From Lachnoclostridium sp. UBA1241 (GTDB lineage: Bacteria; Bacillota; Clostridia; Lachnospirales; Lachnospiraceae), in assembly GCA_002308955.1 (NCBI GenBank), contig DBWJ01000054.1, forward strand, positions 1 to 25,926: a stretch of 25,926 nt of DNA, read 5' to 3'. Shown in pieces: positions 17,101 through 23,565 of the stretch. The notes below the pieces were generated by a model. That model was not told where the DNA came from. It did no database searches and was given only the letters and a program-made list of their open reading frames with translations. Every line of letters starts with the position of its first letter. Position 1 is the stretch's first letter. The position numbers and the translations under genes are program-made.

Positions 17101-17147
17101 ATAATGACCGACCAGTATACGCTCTTTTTCTTTAAAAATTTTAACAT
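14142..17147 (-). CDS. Large membrane-anchored solute-binding protein with duplicated carbohydrate-binding-like modules
   Basis: A 1001-residue fusion, far larger than a normal receptor (about 400-480). After a basic stretch, residues 11-28 form an uncleaved membrane anchor; there is no lipobox. Two related beta-sandwich modules follow: about 100-240 (ELKVDVPETGFYNLRL, later YKFYFEKGENTIRL) and about 268-430 (EWEVEVPAEGYYEITI, later YKFYMHKGTNTIRL), resembling galactose-binding/CBM6-35-like folds. A helical spacer (about 440-560) leads to a family-1 solute-binding domain (about 578-1001) with a DLDGDGEDD calcium-type loop. The frame is open 28 codons upstream, but ATG 17147 has GGAGGG five bases ahead. 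It heads the operon and is divergent from the AraC regulator. Binding a polymer or long oligosaccharide at the surface is inferred. Confidence 0.9.
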   Translation of the reverse strand: MLKFLKKKSVYWSVIIAAVVIFLLVWNGVTKKTDYSDKYEGFDVSKVEGEGRSDSYTAYLYRHQDAACPAQDITVDLKSATGEQFEFADEHGETGVLKSYEGGFIELKVDVPETGFYNLRLVYYPDQESSRGVEIQRVLKIRTASEKDKSFDEIASPFNGADKLMFPRIYTDAAEPKKDNRGNEIRPSQKEAPRWETAYIKDELGYITEPYKFYFEKGENTIRLDAAQEPLVLKELTLTAVQKRDNYDSYLAKMTAEHGAVTANKNSVRVEGEDAQYRSSQSLYPLYDRSSAVTYPYSVTKQVLNMIGGENWKMPGQWIEWEVEVPAEGYYEITIKARQNYNRGFVSCRTLYVNGEVPFDEVATIQFAFSSDWKMQTLSDEKGNPYKFYMHKGTNTIRLEVTLGEMGNILNRMNDSVFRMNSMYRQILVLTGTTPDENRDYNIATRYPGVVASMADEYKVLYKLIDDLVAYTGEKGSQVTACLTLADQLEKFTKDDAKIPKNLVMFKNNVSSLGSAILTLSDAQLDIDYIVVSGSDAKVKKDTANWFQKAFHEVRAFFASFVVDYNAIGNVYGDNIETITVWIFAGRDQSTILKSMIDDTFVPTYGIGVNVDLITADVLLPATVAGTGPDVALGVAGAEPVNYALRGAACDLTQFKGDPVEGIRSFEEVASEFADSAFVGYRYGKGVYAIPETQYFNLMFYRTDIFEELGIEPPNTWDDLIMILSTIQKAHMDVGIPSTERKINNVANPDMNGFYAQLYQRGASLYSPEGDRVMLDTDVAIEAFEKYTMFFTHYNTPRDYAFVDRFRTGEMPLAFADYNNFNTLCVSAPEIRGLWDMAIMPGTYVTDENGNHVDLDGDGEDDINRSVQCWGVCTMILENSKKHKEAWTFVQWWASADIQARYGMELEAVMGESARYATANRKAFDQLAWSAREREVLLAQWEWVVGTPEVPGGYYTTRHIVNAVRRVINNYEDPRETLLDYTRDINEEIHKKRVEFGLDKR

Positions 17148-17528
17148 TGAACCCTCCGTTCTGATGGTGCATTCCGCCACTAACCGAAGGTCCGGCAGAC
17201 GCAGCACCCCAGAAATCACCATGATGTGCAAATATTATATAAAAAAAGTGTTGCAAATGCACTTCATTTTTTGCTATTATATACTCAAATATTGCTAAAT
17301 CATCGTTTTTGACCAAATTACAGCCCGATTTTTCAGCCGAAATTGTGCAAAAAATGGGTATGTTAATGGCATTTACCCCGATGTACGCCTGTTTTCCTCG
17401 TGAAAATGCCCTCGCATGTCATAAAATCCGCCTTTTTCGACCCGTTTTTTTGTGCATTTTAGTGGATTTTCGTTTAGCAACATTTGTTTTTGGGCAAAAC
17501 GAATAATAAATTCTTAAGGAGGCTCCCC
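17148..17528. promoter_or_regulatory. Divergent regulatory region between transporter operon and AraC gene
   Basis: This 381-base AT-rich gap has no gene. Repeated motifs make it a good operator candidate: TGTGCAAA at 17225-17232 and 17345-17352, TGCAAAT at 17227-17233 and 17252-17258, an inverted repeat AAGTG/CACTT (17246-17250 with 17260-17264) around the palindrome TTGCAA, and the same 10-mer GCAAAAAATG inverted at 17265-17274 (minus) and 17347-17356 (plus). A possible plus-strand promoter for the regulator is TTGCAA (17251-17256), 18 bases, TATTAT (17275-17280). The operon leader can pair ATGGTG (about 17217-17222, minus sense) with CACCAT (17163-17168). Binding by the neighbouring AraC protein is inferred from position only. 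Confidence 0.6.
17234..17239 (-). promoter_or_regulatory. Candidate -10 box of the transporter operon
   Basis: A perfect TATAAT on the minus strand, about 87 bases before the binding-protein ATG. No good -35 hexamer is found at 16-18 bases (only weak matches such as TGCATT), which fits a promoter that needs an activator such as the adjacent AraC-family protein. Confidence 0.55.
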
Positions 17529-18422
17529 ATGTCAAGGATGGCGAAAGAACTTCAGGAAACTTACGAACGGGTTTCTTACGAAGACAATCATTCCGTTCTT
17601 TTATACATAAATCAGCAGACCCGGAACTATGATACCCATTGGCATTCTGCCGCGGAAATCATCATGCCGATTGAAAACGGCTATACGGTATTCATCAACA
17701 ACCGGAACCGTACCTACGAGCTGAATCCCTATGACATTCTTCTGATTCCGCCGGGGGACCTTCATACACTGACGGCACCGCCCACGGGGAAGCGCCTGAA
17801 TATCATGTTCGACCTCTCCGTTTTCAATTCCGTGGAGGATTTTTCCACGATTACCCCGATTCTTTCCCAGCCGGTGCTGTTCTCAGCGGATTCCTCGCCG
17901 GCCGTTCACCGGACGGAAGTGGAACTTCTTAACAAAATCACGGAGGAGTACAACAAACGCTCCGAGACGATGCGGATTTCGATGATTTACTCCTATCTGC
18001 TTCAGTTCTTCGTGCACCTCGGGCGTCAGCACGTCCGTGCGGATGTCCGTTTCCCGGATGTCAGCGTCGGCAAGCAGCAGGAATATGTGGAGAAACTGAA
18101 CAATGTCATCTCCTACATCAATACCAACTACGCAGAAGAAATCACGCTCGAGAAGGCGGCTGCGCTTGCCGGCTTTTCAAAATTTCATTTTTCGCGGCTG
18201 TTTAAACAGTTTACGGGTCAGTCCTATTACAACTACCTGAACGAGCGCCGCGTGAAGGCGGCCGAGGCGCTTCTTCTGAGCCCTCACATGTCGGTCACCG
18301 ATGTGGCCATGCAGTCCGGCTTCACTTCCATCGCAACCTTCAACCGCGTGTTCCGCCAGGCAAAGGACTGCACCCCCTCCGAGTACAAGAACTACTACCA
18401 CAGAAGGAGCCGGATCCGATAG
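17529..18422 (+). CDS. AraC-family transcriptional regulator
   Basis: A 297-residue sugar-responsive regulator and the only confident plus-strand gene. The N-terminal part (about 30-95) is a cupin-like sensor (HWHSAAEIIMPIENG, then PYDILLIPPGDLHTL), where the ligand is expected to bind. The C-terminal part (about 190-292) carries two helix-turn-helix motifs: LEKAAALAGFSKFHFSRLFKQFTG (from about 207) and VTDVAMQSGFTSIATFNRVFRQ (from about 256), followed by the family's TPSEYK. The frame opens earlier, but AAGGAGG sits seven bases before the ATG at 17529. It is divergent from the transporter operon and is the likely activator of it. A rho-independent terminator follows at 18502. Confidence 0.94.
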   Translation: MSRMAKELQETYERVSYEDNHSVLLYINQQTRNYDTHWHSAAEIIMPIENGYTVFINNRNRTYELNPYDILLIPPGDLHTLTAPPTGKRLNIMFDLSVFNSVEDFSTITPILSQPVLFSADSSPAVHRTEVELLNKITEEYNKRSETMRISMIYSYLLQFFVHLGRQHVRADVRFPDVSVGKQQEYVEKLNNVISYINTNYAEEITLEKAAALAGFSKFHFSRLFKQFTGQSYYNYLNERRVKAAEALLLSPHMSVTDVAMQSGFTSIATFNRVFRQAKDCTPSEYKNYYHRRSRIR

Positions 18423-18501
18423 GGGATTCCGCCGGCATGCGGCGTTCTGCGCGGATGCATGGGACGGCGTCGCATTTGCAGCAAAGGGTTAAACACGAAA
18501 G

Positions 18502-18531
18502 GAACTGTCACTTCAGCGGCAGTTCTTTTTG
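18502..18531 (+). terminator. Intrinsic terminator of the AraC gene
   Basis: An 8-bp stem with one G-U pair (GAACTGTC 18502-18509, GGCAGTTC 18518-18525) is followed at once by TTTTTGTTT on the plus strand. It lies 80 bases after the regulator's stop codon. Confidence 0.8.
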
Positions 18532-18558
18532 TTTGTGTTCATTTTTCAGGAGAAATTC

Positions 18559-18714
18559 ATGAGGCGTCATACTCTTTTTGCGAAAACGGATTTTCCGTGG
18601 GAGTCAATATGGCGTAAATTCATACGAAACATGGATTTTGAATTACTTCATGGGAACGCATATCCCCCGACCTTCCCACGAAACTATTCTTTTGTCAGAT
18701 TCCATATGAAATAG
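18559..18714 (+). CDS. Possible 51-residue small ORF, doubtful
   Basis: An ATG preceded at a plausible distance by CAGGAG opens 51 codons beginning MRRHTLFAKTDF. The product is basic and aromatic-rich, with no signal peptide, membrane segment or family I recognise. It lies just past a terminator with no evident promoter, and its codon composition is not clearly coding. It may be a chance ORF or debris in an intergenic stretch. Confidence 0.2.
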   Translation: MRRHTLFAKTDFPWESIWRKFIRNMDFELLHGNAYPPTFPRNYSFVRFHMK

Positions 18715-18819
18715 GCAGTATCGGATTCATTTGTTTTTTCAAATAACAGAGAAGCGGTAGGAATTAGCGCCTTCCGGGCTGTCGCGCAAAATGCGATGGC
18801 CTCTGTCCTTATGTAAAGA

Positions 18820-19000
18820 GCACACCTGCAGCTATGTCCCCGAAAAGAATTGCCTGTGGCTGCGGTTTTAGCCGAGCCGAAATCACCTCTTAGAGCTGCA
18901 AGGCGCGAGGACGCCACCGAGCGGCTTATTTGCAGCTCTTAGAGGAAGTTTGGCGAGGCGTTGCAGCGCAATTCGTTTGGGGACATAGCTGCAGGCGTGC
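18820..19000. repeat. 181-base nested palindrome: structured RNA or mobile repeat element
   Basis: The ends form a long inverted repeat: 22 bases (18820-18841 with 18979-19000, one mismatch that becomes a G-U pair on minus-strand RNA) continuing through a small bulge into GAATTGC/GCAATTC (18847-18853 with 18968-18974), so nearly 33 paired bases. Inside is a second stem of 16 bp with one mismatch (18886-18901 with 18930-18945) and a smaller GGCG/CGCC hairpin (18902-18905 with 18912-18915). No protein start with a ribosome site lies in it. It could be a miniature mobile element or a folded noncoding RNA; I do not recognise a named family. Confidence 0.7.
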
Positions 19001-19014
19001 CGTAGAAAGAGAAT

Positions 19015-19037
19015 GGGCCGTCGCTTAGCGACAGCCC
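19015..19037. terminator. Hairpin after the hypothetical membrane-protein gene
   Basis: A 10-bp stem (19015-19024 with 19028-19037; one G-U pair on the minus strand, TAA loop) lies eight bases past the stop codon at 19045. Minus-strand RNA continues as ATTCTCTTTCT and plus-strand RNA as GTTCGTTTTATT, so it may work in either direction; the T-run is modest on both. Confidence 0.65.
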
Positions 19038-19044
19038 GTTCGTT

Positions 19045-20631
19045 TTATTCAGTGGCTTCCGTTTCGGTTGTCTTGGTGGTTGTCTTCATGTCCGCCACGC
19101 ACCAGTGCGGGTTGATCACGCCGTCGTCGCTGTCATCCACGTATACGTAGAAGTTCGTCGTGTCGACGGTTACCGTACGAAGCTGTCCGGTCTTGATCAG
19201 GATCATGTTCTTGGTGAACTGAATATGGCAGGAGTAGCATTCGTCGCTGTACTCGGTGTAGTCCGTCACGGATACGTCGGTATACTTCGGCTTCGCGTCG
19301 CGGTGATCGCTGATAAATGTGATATCCACGTCGTGCGCGTAATGGTCTGCCTCATTGTAGTAGTAGGAATCTTTGATGAGACGCTTCTGGATCGTTCCGA
19401 GTCCGTAAGTAGATCCCGGAAGGTCGCGGGTCAGGAAGTCGGTCCACATCTGCGCGGTCTCAAGCGCGAAATCGTGGCGGTCCTGCGACATCGTATCGGG
19501 TTTCGTTCCGACCTGGGCCTCAATCTTAATGTTGCCGTTCTCGTCCGGCGTGTACGGAACTTCTTCACCGGTTCCGTTGTAGATCACGATCGTGGGTTCC
19601 TCGGCCAGTCCGTCAATCTCGTATGTGACAACCGACGGGATTCTTACATGCGCGAGAACGTCCTCGGCAAGCTTCACCTCAACCGGTACCGGCTCGCCCT
19701 TACGGAACTCATCCGTTACGCCGATTCCGTTCACGGTAACCTTGTAGTTGTCCGGGATCGAAATCCGGTAGGTGTTGGTCGTTACGCTGAAGCTCGGCGT
19801 TACCGAATCGATTACCCAGTCGCCGACGGTGAGGATCGCGAAAATCGTCTTCTGATTGACCGCCTTCAACTTAATCTTGGCTACCAGGCTTCCGTCCGAC
19901 GAGAAGATGTCATAAACCGGATGCGTGGTGTCGTAGCTCTTCTTGTCCTTTTCATACGAGAACGTGCCGCTTGACTGCAGCAGGTTCAGGTAGGTCGTCC
20001 GGTACAGGTCCTCGCTCTCGAATACGCAGGCGTGCTCGGGAATCTTAACCATGTTGAGTACCGTTCCGTCCTTCACCTTTAAAGTGAATTCCTTCACGAG
20101 GTCGTCAATCGCGTTCTCGTAACGGGTTGCCTCGTAACGGCGCAGGCATTTGTCCGTGTAACGAAGGAAGATAAAACCTAAAATGATAAGTACCAGCGCG
20201 TAAATGCCGAGGCAGATGTAGAAAATCTTACGGCCGTTACGGTCCTTTTCCTTCTGCGTAAGCTTCCGCTTGCTGCCGTACATGATTGCCTCTTCGCCTT
20301 CCGGATCGTTCTCCGGCTTCGGCTTACGGACAACCGGCTTGGTTGCGACAGGCACCTTCTTCGGCGAGCGCTTTGCGTCCTTCGCCTTTTCTTTGGCAGC
20401 TCTTGCGGCGGCCTCCTGCGCCCGGCGGTTACGTCCTTCTTCCCGGCGCTCGGCGATGCGTTTCTTGCGCTCCACCATGGCAAGATACTGCTCTTCCGTT
20501 ACTTCGTCTTCCTCCGGATCGTAATCCAGATTCGGATTCTTACGAAGCGCTTCATACAGTTTTCTTTCACTTTCATCCCGGAAATTGCCTAACGAATTCG
20601 GGTTGAAGGAATCGTCGTTATAATCATCCAT
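19045..20631 (-). CDS. Single-pass membrane protein of unknown function
   Basis: I do not recognise a family. The 528-residue protein has a long charged cytoplasmic N-terminus: an acidic start (1-50), then a Glu/Arg/Lys/Ala-rich helix likely to be coiled coil (about 50-90) and a Lys/Pro segment (90-135). One membrane span follows (about 136-156), then an outer domain of about 370 residues rich in beta strands, ending in a Thr/Glu tail. The topology resembles regulated envelope proteins that couple cytoplasmic and extracellular parts, but no catalytic or peptidoglycan-binding motif is seen. GGGAGGGGGAG precedes the ATG. It is the last gene of the PAP2-GT2-NAGPA operon, starting 15 bases after its neighbour, so a role in surface glycan assembly is a reasonable guess only. 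Confidence 0.85.
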   Translation of the reverse strand: MDDYNDDSFNPNSLGNFRDESERKLYEALRKNPNLDYDPEEDEVTEEQYLAMVERKKRIAERREEGRNRRAQEAAARAAKEKAKDAKRSPKKVPVATKPVVRKPKPENDPEGEEAIMYGSKRKLTQKEKDRNGRKIFYICLGIYALVLIILGFIFLRYTDKCLRRYEATRYENAIDDLVKEFTLKVKDGTVLNMVKIPEHACVFESEDLYRTTYLNLLQSSGTFSYEKDKKSYDTTHPVYDIFSSDGSLVAKIKLKAVNQKTIFAILTVGDWVIDSVTPSFSVTTNTYRISIPDNYKVTVNGIGVTDEFRKGEPVPVEVKLAEDVLAHVRIPSVVTYEIDGLAEEPTIVIYNGTGEEVPYTPDENGNIKIEAQVGTKPDTMSQDRHDFALETAQMWTDFLTRDLPGSTYGLGTIQKRLIKDSYYYNEADHYAHDVDITFISDHRDAKPKYTDVSVTDYTEYSDECYSCHIQFTKNMILIKTGQLRTVTVDTTNFYVYVDDSDDGVINPHWCVADMKTTTKTTETEATE

Positions 20632-20646
20632 CGCTTCTCCCCCTCC

Positions 20647-21753
20647 CTACTGTCCCTTCGGCATTACAACGAACGCCGTAGGCAATCTCCATGACGAGTT
20701 CTGATAGTAAAATGTTACGCTGCCCTGAACATATTCGCCCTTGTAGTACATGCAGGAAGAACTTCCGCCGTCGAGGTTGGCGGCATTGACTGCGCCATAC
20801 TCGAGCATGATGGCGATCAGGTCGGCAGCGGTTGCTCCGAGATGTCCGTTCGCGCCGCGGCCGTCGGTAACCAGAAGAAGAATCGCACCGTCTGCGCGCT
20901 GGCCGATCGCGGTACGCGGGTTCGCGCCGGAACCCTGTCCCTTGAGCTCACGTCCCTCGCCGTTGATGACGAGCGGAACAAAATGGTTATTGGCATCGGA
21001 GCTTTCCTCCTGGAAGCATACGCAGTCGCGGATGCCTTCCTCTTCCACGTACTTCTTGACGTCGGATTCGCTCATGCCTTCGATATTCTTGATGATCAGA
21101 ATGTTGTCATTGTTCATTGCGATCATGTAAAGGCCTTTATTGGAATAAGGCTTATTACATGTAATCTGTCCGTTCTGCACGACTACGCCGAGCGGATATC
21201 CGCCTTTGTTGCCGGAGGACTCGTAAAGTCCGCCGTTTACGCCGCCGAGGGCTCCGCAGTTCGCTACGATCTCATTCAGGTTCTTACCGTATTCACTCCA
21301 CGGATAGGTGGTTCCGACGCATACCTGCGACGGATCCTTGACGATCATCAGCTGCGCGACGTAAGAGCTTCCCGCGATCTCAATGATGCGGATGCCGTTC
21401 TCGTCGAACACTTCGCGCTTATCTGCAGGAACCGGTGTCGCATTCGGGTCATCCGGATTGTCATTGTTCTCAATATGAATCAGATCCGTGTCGAGGGAAT
21501 CGGTATCCATCTGCTCACGGGAGTTCCGGTTGTTGATCTCCTCGATTTCCTCTTTGGAAAGCACCAGCTTTGCGACGAACTTCATCTGTCCGCTTTCAAG
21601 AAGGGACGAACCGAATTCCGCCTTGGCCGCCGGTGAGGGGCCGTTACAAATCTTGTAAACCACAAGATAAACCGTTCCCGCCAGTATCAGGACGGTCACG
21701 AAGAGCACCAGAAGAACTCTCCCCACATACTTTAATACTCTCTTTGCGTTCAT
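20647..21753 (-). CDS. Membrane-anchored phosphodiester glycosidase (NAGPA-domain) protein
   Basis: A member of the family related to the mammalian uncovering enzyme (NAGPA, formerly DUF2233), which cleaves sugar-phosphodiester bonds; bacterial relatives are linked to wall or exopolysaccharide metabolism. The 368-residue protein has one membrane span (about 12-33), an acidic stalk (65-115) and then the catalytic domain (about 125-366) with GGVNGGLY (170-177), NPRTAIGQ (278-285), VTDGRG (295-300) and ANLDGGSSS (325-333), the conserved core motifs. The active domain should face outward. AGGAGAAAG lies before the ATG. It starts 25 bases after the GT2/GtrA gene, suggesting it trims or remodels the glycan that the upstream enzyme helps make. 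Confidence 0.9.
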   Translation of the reverse strand: MNAKRVLKYVGRVLLVLFVTVLILAGTVYLVVYKICNGPSPAAKAEFGSSLLESGQMKFVAKLVLSKEEIEEINNRNSREQMDTDSLDTDLIHIENNDNPDDPNATPVPADKREVFDENGIRIIEIAGSSYVAQLMIVKDPSQVCVGTTYPWSEYGKNLNEIVANCGALGGVNGGLYESSGNKGGYPLGVVVQNGQITCNKPYSNKGLYMIAMNNDNILIIKNIEGMSESDVKKYVEEEGIRDCVCFQEESSDANNHFVPLVINGEGRELKGQGSGANPRTAIGQRADGAILLLVTDGRGANGHLGATAADLIAIMLEYGAVNAANLDGGSSSCMYYKGEYVQGSVTFYYQNSSWRLPTAFVVMPKGQ

Positions 21754-21778
21754 TACAACTTTCTCCTATGAGTGCTTA

Positions 21779-22837
21779 TCACTTAAATACCCAGCGCTGC
21801 TGGAATTGATAACTGATCAGGAAAAGGAACAGGTCCACAATCATCTTAATTACCGACTCAAGAAGCGTAGCTCCGAGTCCGAGTATACGCTCCGCGATCA
21901 GATCCACTAAGAGGAACGACGCGGCGAGCTGGCAAACCGCCAGGATGTAGTACCGGACAAGCGACTTCTTCGTGTCCGCGTCGGACTTGAAGACAAGCTT
22001 CCGGTTCACGTAGTAGTTGAACAGGGAACTTACCACGCGGGCGCCCACCGTTGCGATCGCAAGCCGGGCGGTCTCGTTCATGCTGTCCCCGATCAGCATG
22101 TTGATCAGCGTGAACAGCAGGAAGTCCACAAGGAAGGACGCCAGGGAACTTCCGATGAACTTAAGAATTATCATGTAAATCCGGATGGAATCGCGGAACG
22201 GGTGAAAATGTGACGACGCGTTGTCGTCGATGTACACCGTATCGATTACCACCTCGTCGAACTCGATTCCCTTCTTCTTCATCACAAGAAGCTGGTTCGT
22301 TTCGTATTCGTACCGGTCACCGTCAATATCGATCATCACGGGCAGGTGCTTATAGGGAATCGCCCGAAGTCCGGTCTGGGTATCGCTGATGCGGATGCCG
22401 CAGGCGAACCGGAACACCGCCTTTGTGATATTGTTGCCTGTCTTGCTTCTCTTCGGAACCTGCGGCCCCGAGAAATCCCTTACGCCGAGGATCACCTTGT
22501 CGGGCTGCTGCTCCATCGCCGCAACGCAGGCCCGCATATCCTTCGGAAGATGCTGCCCGTCCGCGTCGACCGTAATGACGCCGAGAATGTCCTTTCGGTT
22601 TTCGAGGATGTAGGAGAACGCCGTCTTCATGGCGCGCCCCTTGCCCCTGTTCACCTCATGCGTCAGAACCGTAACCTCGGGAAGCTTCGAGACCTCCTCG
22701 AAGTACCGAAGGTACTCCGGCGCGCTTCCGTCGTTAACAACCACGACATCGTCAAAGCCTTCGGCGATAATGTTCTTCACGGTATTCACCATCTTCTCGT
22801 CCGGATTCAGGGACGGAACAATCACCGTAACTTTCAT
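21779..22837 (-). CDS. Glycosyltransferase family 2 fused to GtrA-like membrane domain
   Basis: A two-domain, 352-residue protein. Residues 1-225 form a GT2 catalytic domain like polyprenyl-phosphate sugar synthases (VIVPSLNP 6-12, VVNDGS 34-38, metal-binding DADGQH 91-96, SDTQTGLRAI 151-160), expected to load a sugar from a nucleotide donor onto undecaprenyl phosphate. Residues about 227-352 contain four membrane spans of the GtrA family, including FNYYVNRKLVFKS and the terminal QFQQRWVFK, thought to help move the lipid-linked sugar across the membrane. Such fusions are common in Firmicutes. The ATG lies three bases after the PAP2 stop, with GGGGAAAGAGAG as a modest ribosome site, so translation is probably coupled. 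Confidence 0.93.
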   Translation of the reverse strand: MKVTVIVPSLNPDEKMVNTVKNIIAEGFDDVVVVNDGSAPEYLRYFEEVSKLPEVTVLTHEVNRGKGRAMKTAFSYILENRKDILGVITVDADGQHLPKDMRACVAAMEQQPDKVILGVRDFSGPQVPKRSKTGNNITKAVFRFACGIRISDTQTGLRAIPYKHLPVMIDIDGDRYEYETNQLLVMKKKGIEFDEVVIDTVYIDDNASSHFHPFRDSIRIYMIILKFIGSSLASFLVDFLLFTLINMLIGDSMNETARLAIATVGARVVSSLFNYYVNRKLVFKSDADTKKSLVRYYILAVCQLAASFLLVDLIAERILGLGATLLESVIKMIVDLFLFLISYQFQQRWVFK

Positions 22838-22840
22838 GCT

Positions 22841-23467
22841 TTACTCTCTTTCCCCGGAAGTCTCCGTCTCTGCGGCAAATGCCACAGCTGCGGTCGCTGC
22901 CTCTTCCGGCGCCTTCCTCTTCTCCCACCGGGTAATGACCTTGTTCCCGATCACATTTGCCGCGATACCGAGAATCACGCCGCTCGCGAAACCGGCGACA
23001 ACATCGGACGGATAATGGATTCCGATATAGATTCTGGAAAACGAGATCAGAACTGCCATGAGAATGAGCGGAGCCCACCAGCGCTTCTTCACGTTCGGCA
23101 GGATTGCCGTGCAGGACGCGAAGCTCGCCGCCGTGTGGCCGGACGGGAACGACGGATCCGATGCCGCCTTGCCGATCAGCTTAAGGCTGTCGATCAGCTC
23201 GTAAGGTCTCGTGCGGCCGATCGCGTTCTTTAAGATCGCGTTGTTTATAAGAACCGAGCCGAGAAGCGCTCCGAGCGAGAAGACTCCGGCCTTGCGCGTC
23301 TTTTTAAAGCATAACAGAACGGCCGTCAGAATCAGCCAGAAGACTCCGGCATCCCCGAGATGGGTGATGTTCGGAAAAATCTTATCGAGAAAACCGCTCC
23401 GGATATTGTCCTGTACATAGAGCAAAATGTCACGGTCAATCTCGAAAATACCAAGAAAAGATAACAT
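22841..23467 (-). CDS. PAP2-family membrane phosphatase
   Basis: A 208-residue integral membrane phosphatase, probably acting on undecaprenyl diphosphate or a related lipid phosphate. The three family motifs are present: KNAIGRTRP (80-88), PSFPSGHT (105-112) and SRIYIGIHYPSDV (144-156), supplying the expected Lys/Arg, Ser-Gly-His and Arg-His-Asp residues. Hydrophobic spans flank them, and an Ala/Glu-rich cytoplasmic tail ends the chain. GGGAGG is six bases before the ATG. It is the first gene after a strong promoter (23497-23525) and would recycle carrier lipid for the glycosyltransferase encoded next. Confidence 0.93.
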   Translation of the reverse strand: MLSFLGIFEIDRDILLYVQDNIRSGFLDKIFPNITHLGDAGVFWLILTAVLLCFKKTRKAGVFSLGALLGSVLINNAILKNAIGRTRPYELIDSLKLIGKAASDPSFPSGHTAASFASCTAILPNVKKRWWAPLILMAVLISFSRIYIGIHYPSDVVAGFASGVILGIAANVIGNKVITRWEKRKAPEEAATAAVAFAAETETSGERE

Positions 23468-23496
23468 GTCGGCCTCCCAAGCCCATAATCGGATAT

Positions 23497-23525
23497 ATTA
23501 TAGCACAAAGAGCCCGAATTGTCAC
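23497..23525 (-). promoter_or_regulatory. Promoter of the PAP2-GT2-NAGPA operon
   Basis: On the minus strand GTGACA (23520-23525), a 17-base spacer, and TATAAT (23497-23502) preceded by TGC (extended -10). The predicted start near 23490 leaves a leader of about 23 bases before the PAP2 ATG. Confidence 0.85.
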
Positions 23526-23528
23526 GAA

Positions 23529-23565
23529 GAAAAATGAGAGAAAACGGCTTCCCGCTCTCTCTCAT
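23529..23565 (-). terminator. Intrinsic terminator of cca
   Basis: ATGAGAG (23534-23540) pairs with CTCTCAT (23559-23565), with further partial pairing inside. On the minus strand the 3' arm runs into TTTTTC. The 5' arm overlaps the cca stop codon, a compact arrangement, and the -35 box of the next operon begins a few bases beyond. Confidence 0.75.

Noticed and set aside
17148..17231. Upstream in-frame extension of the large receptor to an earlier ATG
   Set aside because: The extra 28 residues lack a ribosome site and would place a polar segment before the membrane anchor, whereas ATG 17147 has GGAGGG at ideal spacing.
18684..18917. A 77-codon minus-strand frame running out of the palindromic element
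   Set aside because: Half of it is simply the palindrome translated, and no ribosome site precedes the start; better explained as repeat-derived sequence.
19105..19974. A 289-codon plus-strand frame opposite the unknown membrane-protein gene
   Set aside because: The minus-strand frame has a strong ribosome site, sensible topology and operon position; the plus frame has none of these.
22346..23233. A 295-codon plus-strand frame opposite the GT2-GtrA and PAP2 genes
   Set aside because: Antisense to two genes with complete catalytic motifs; Arg/His-rich composition typical of shadow frames.
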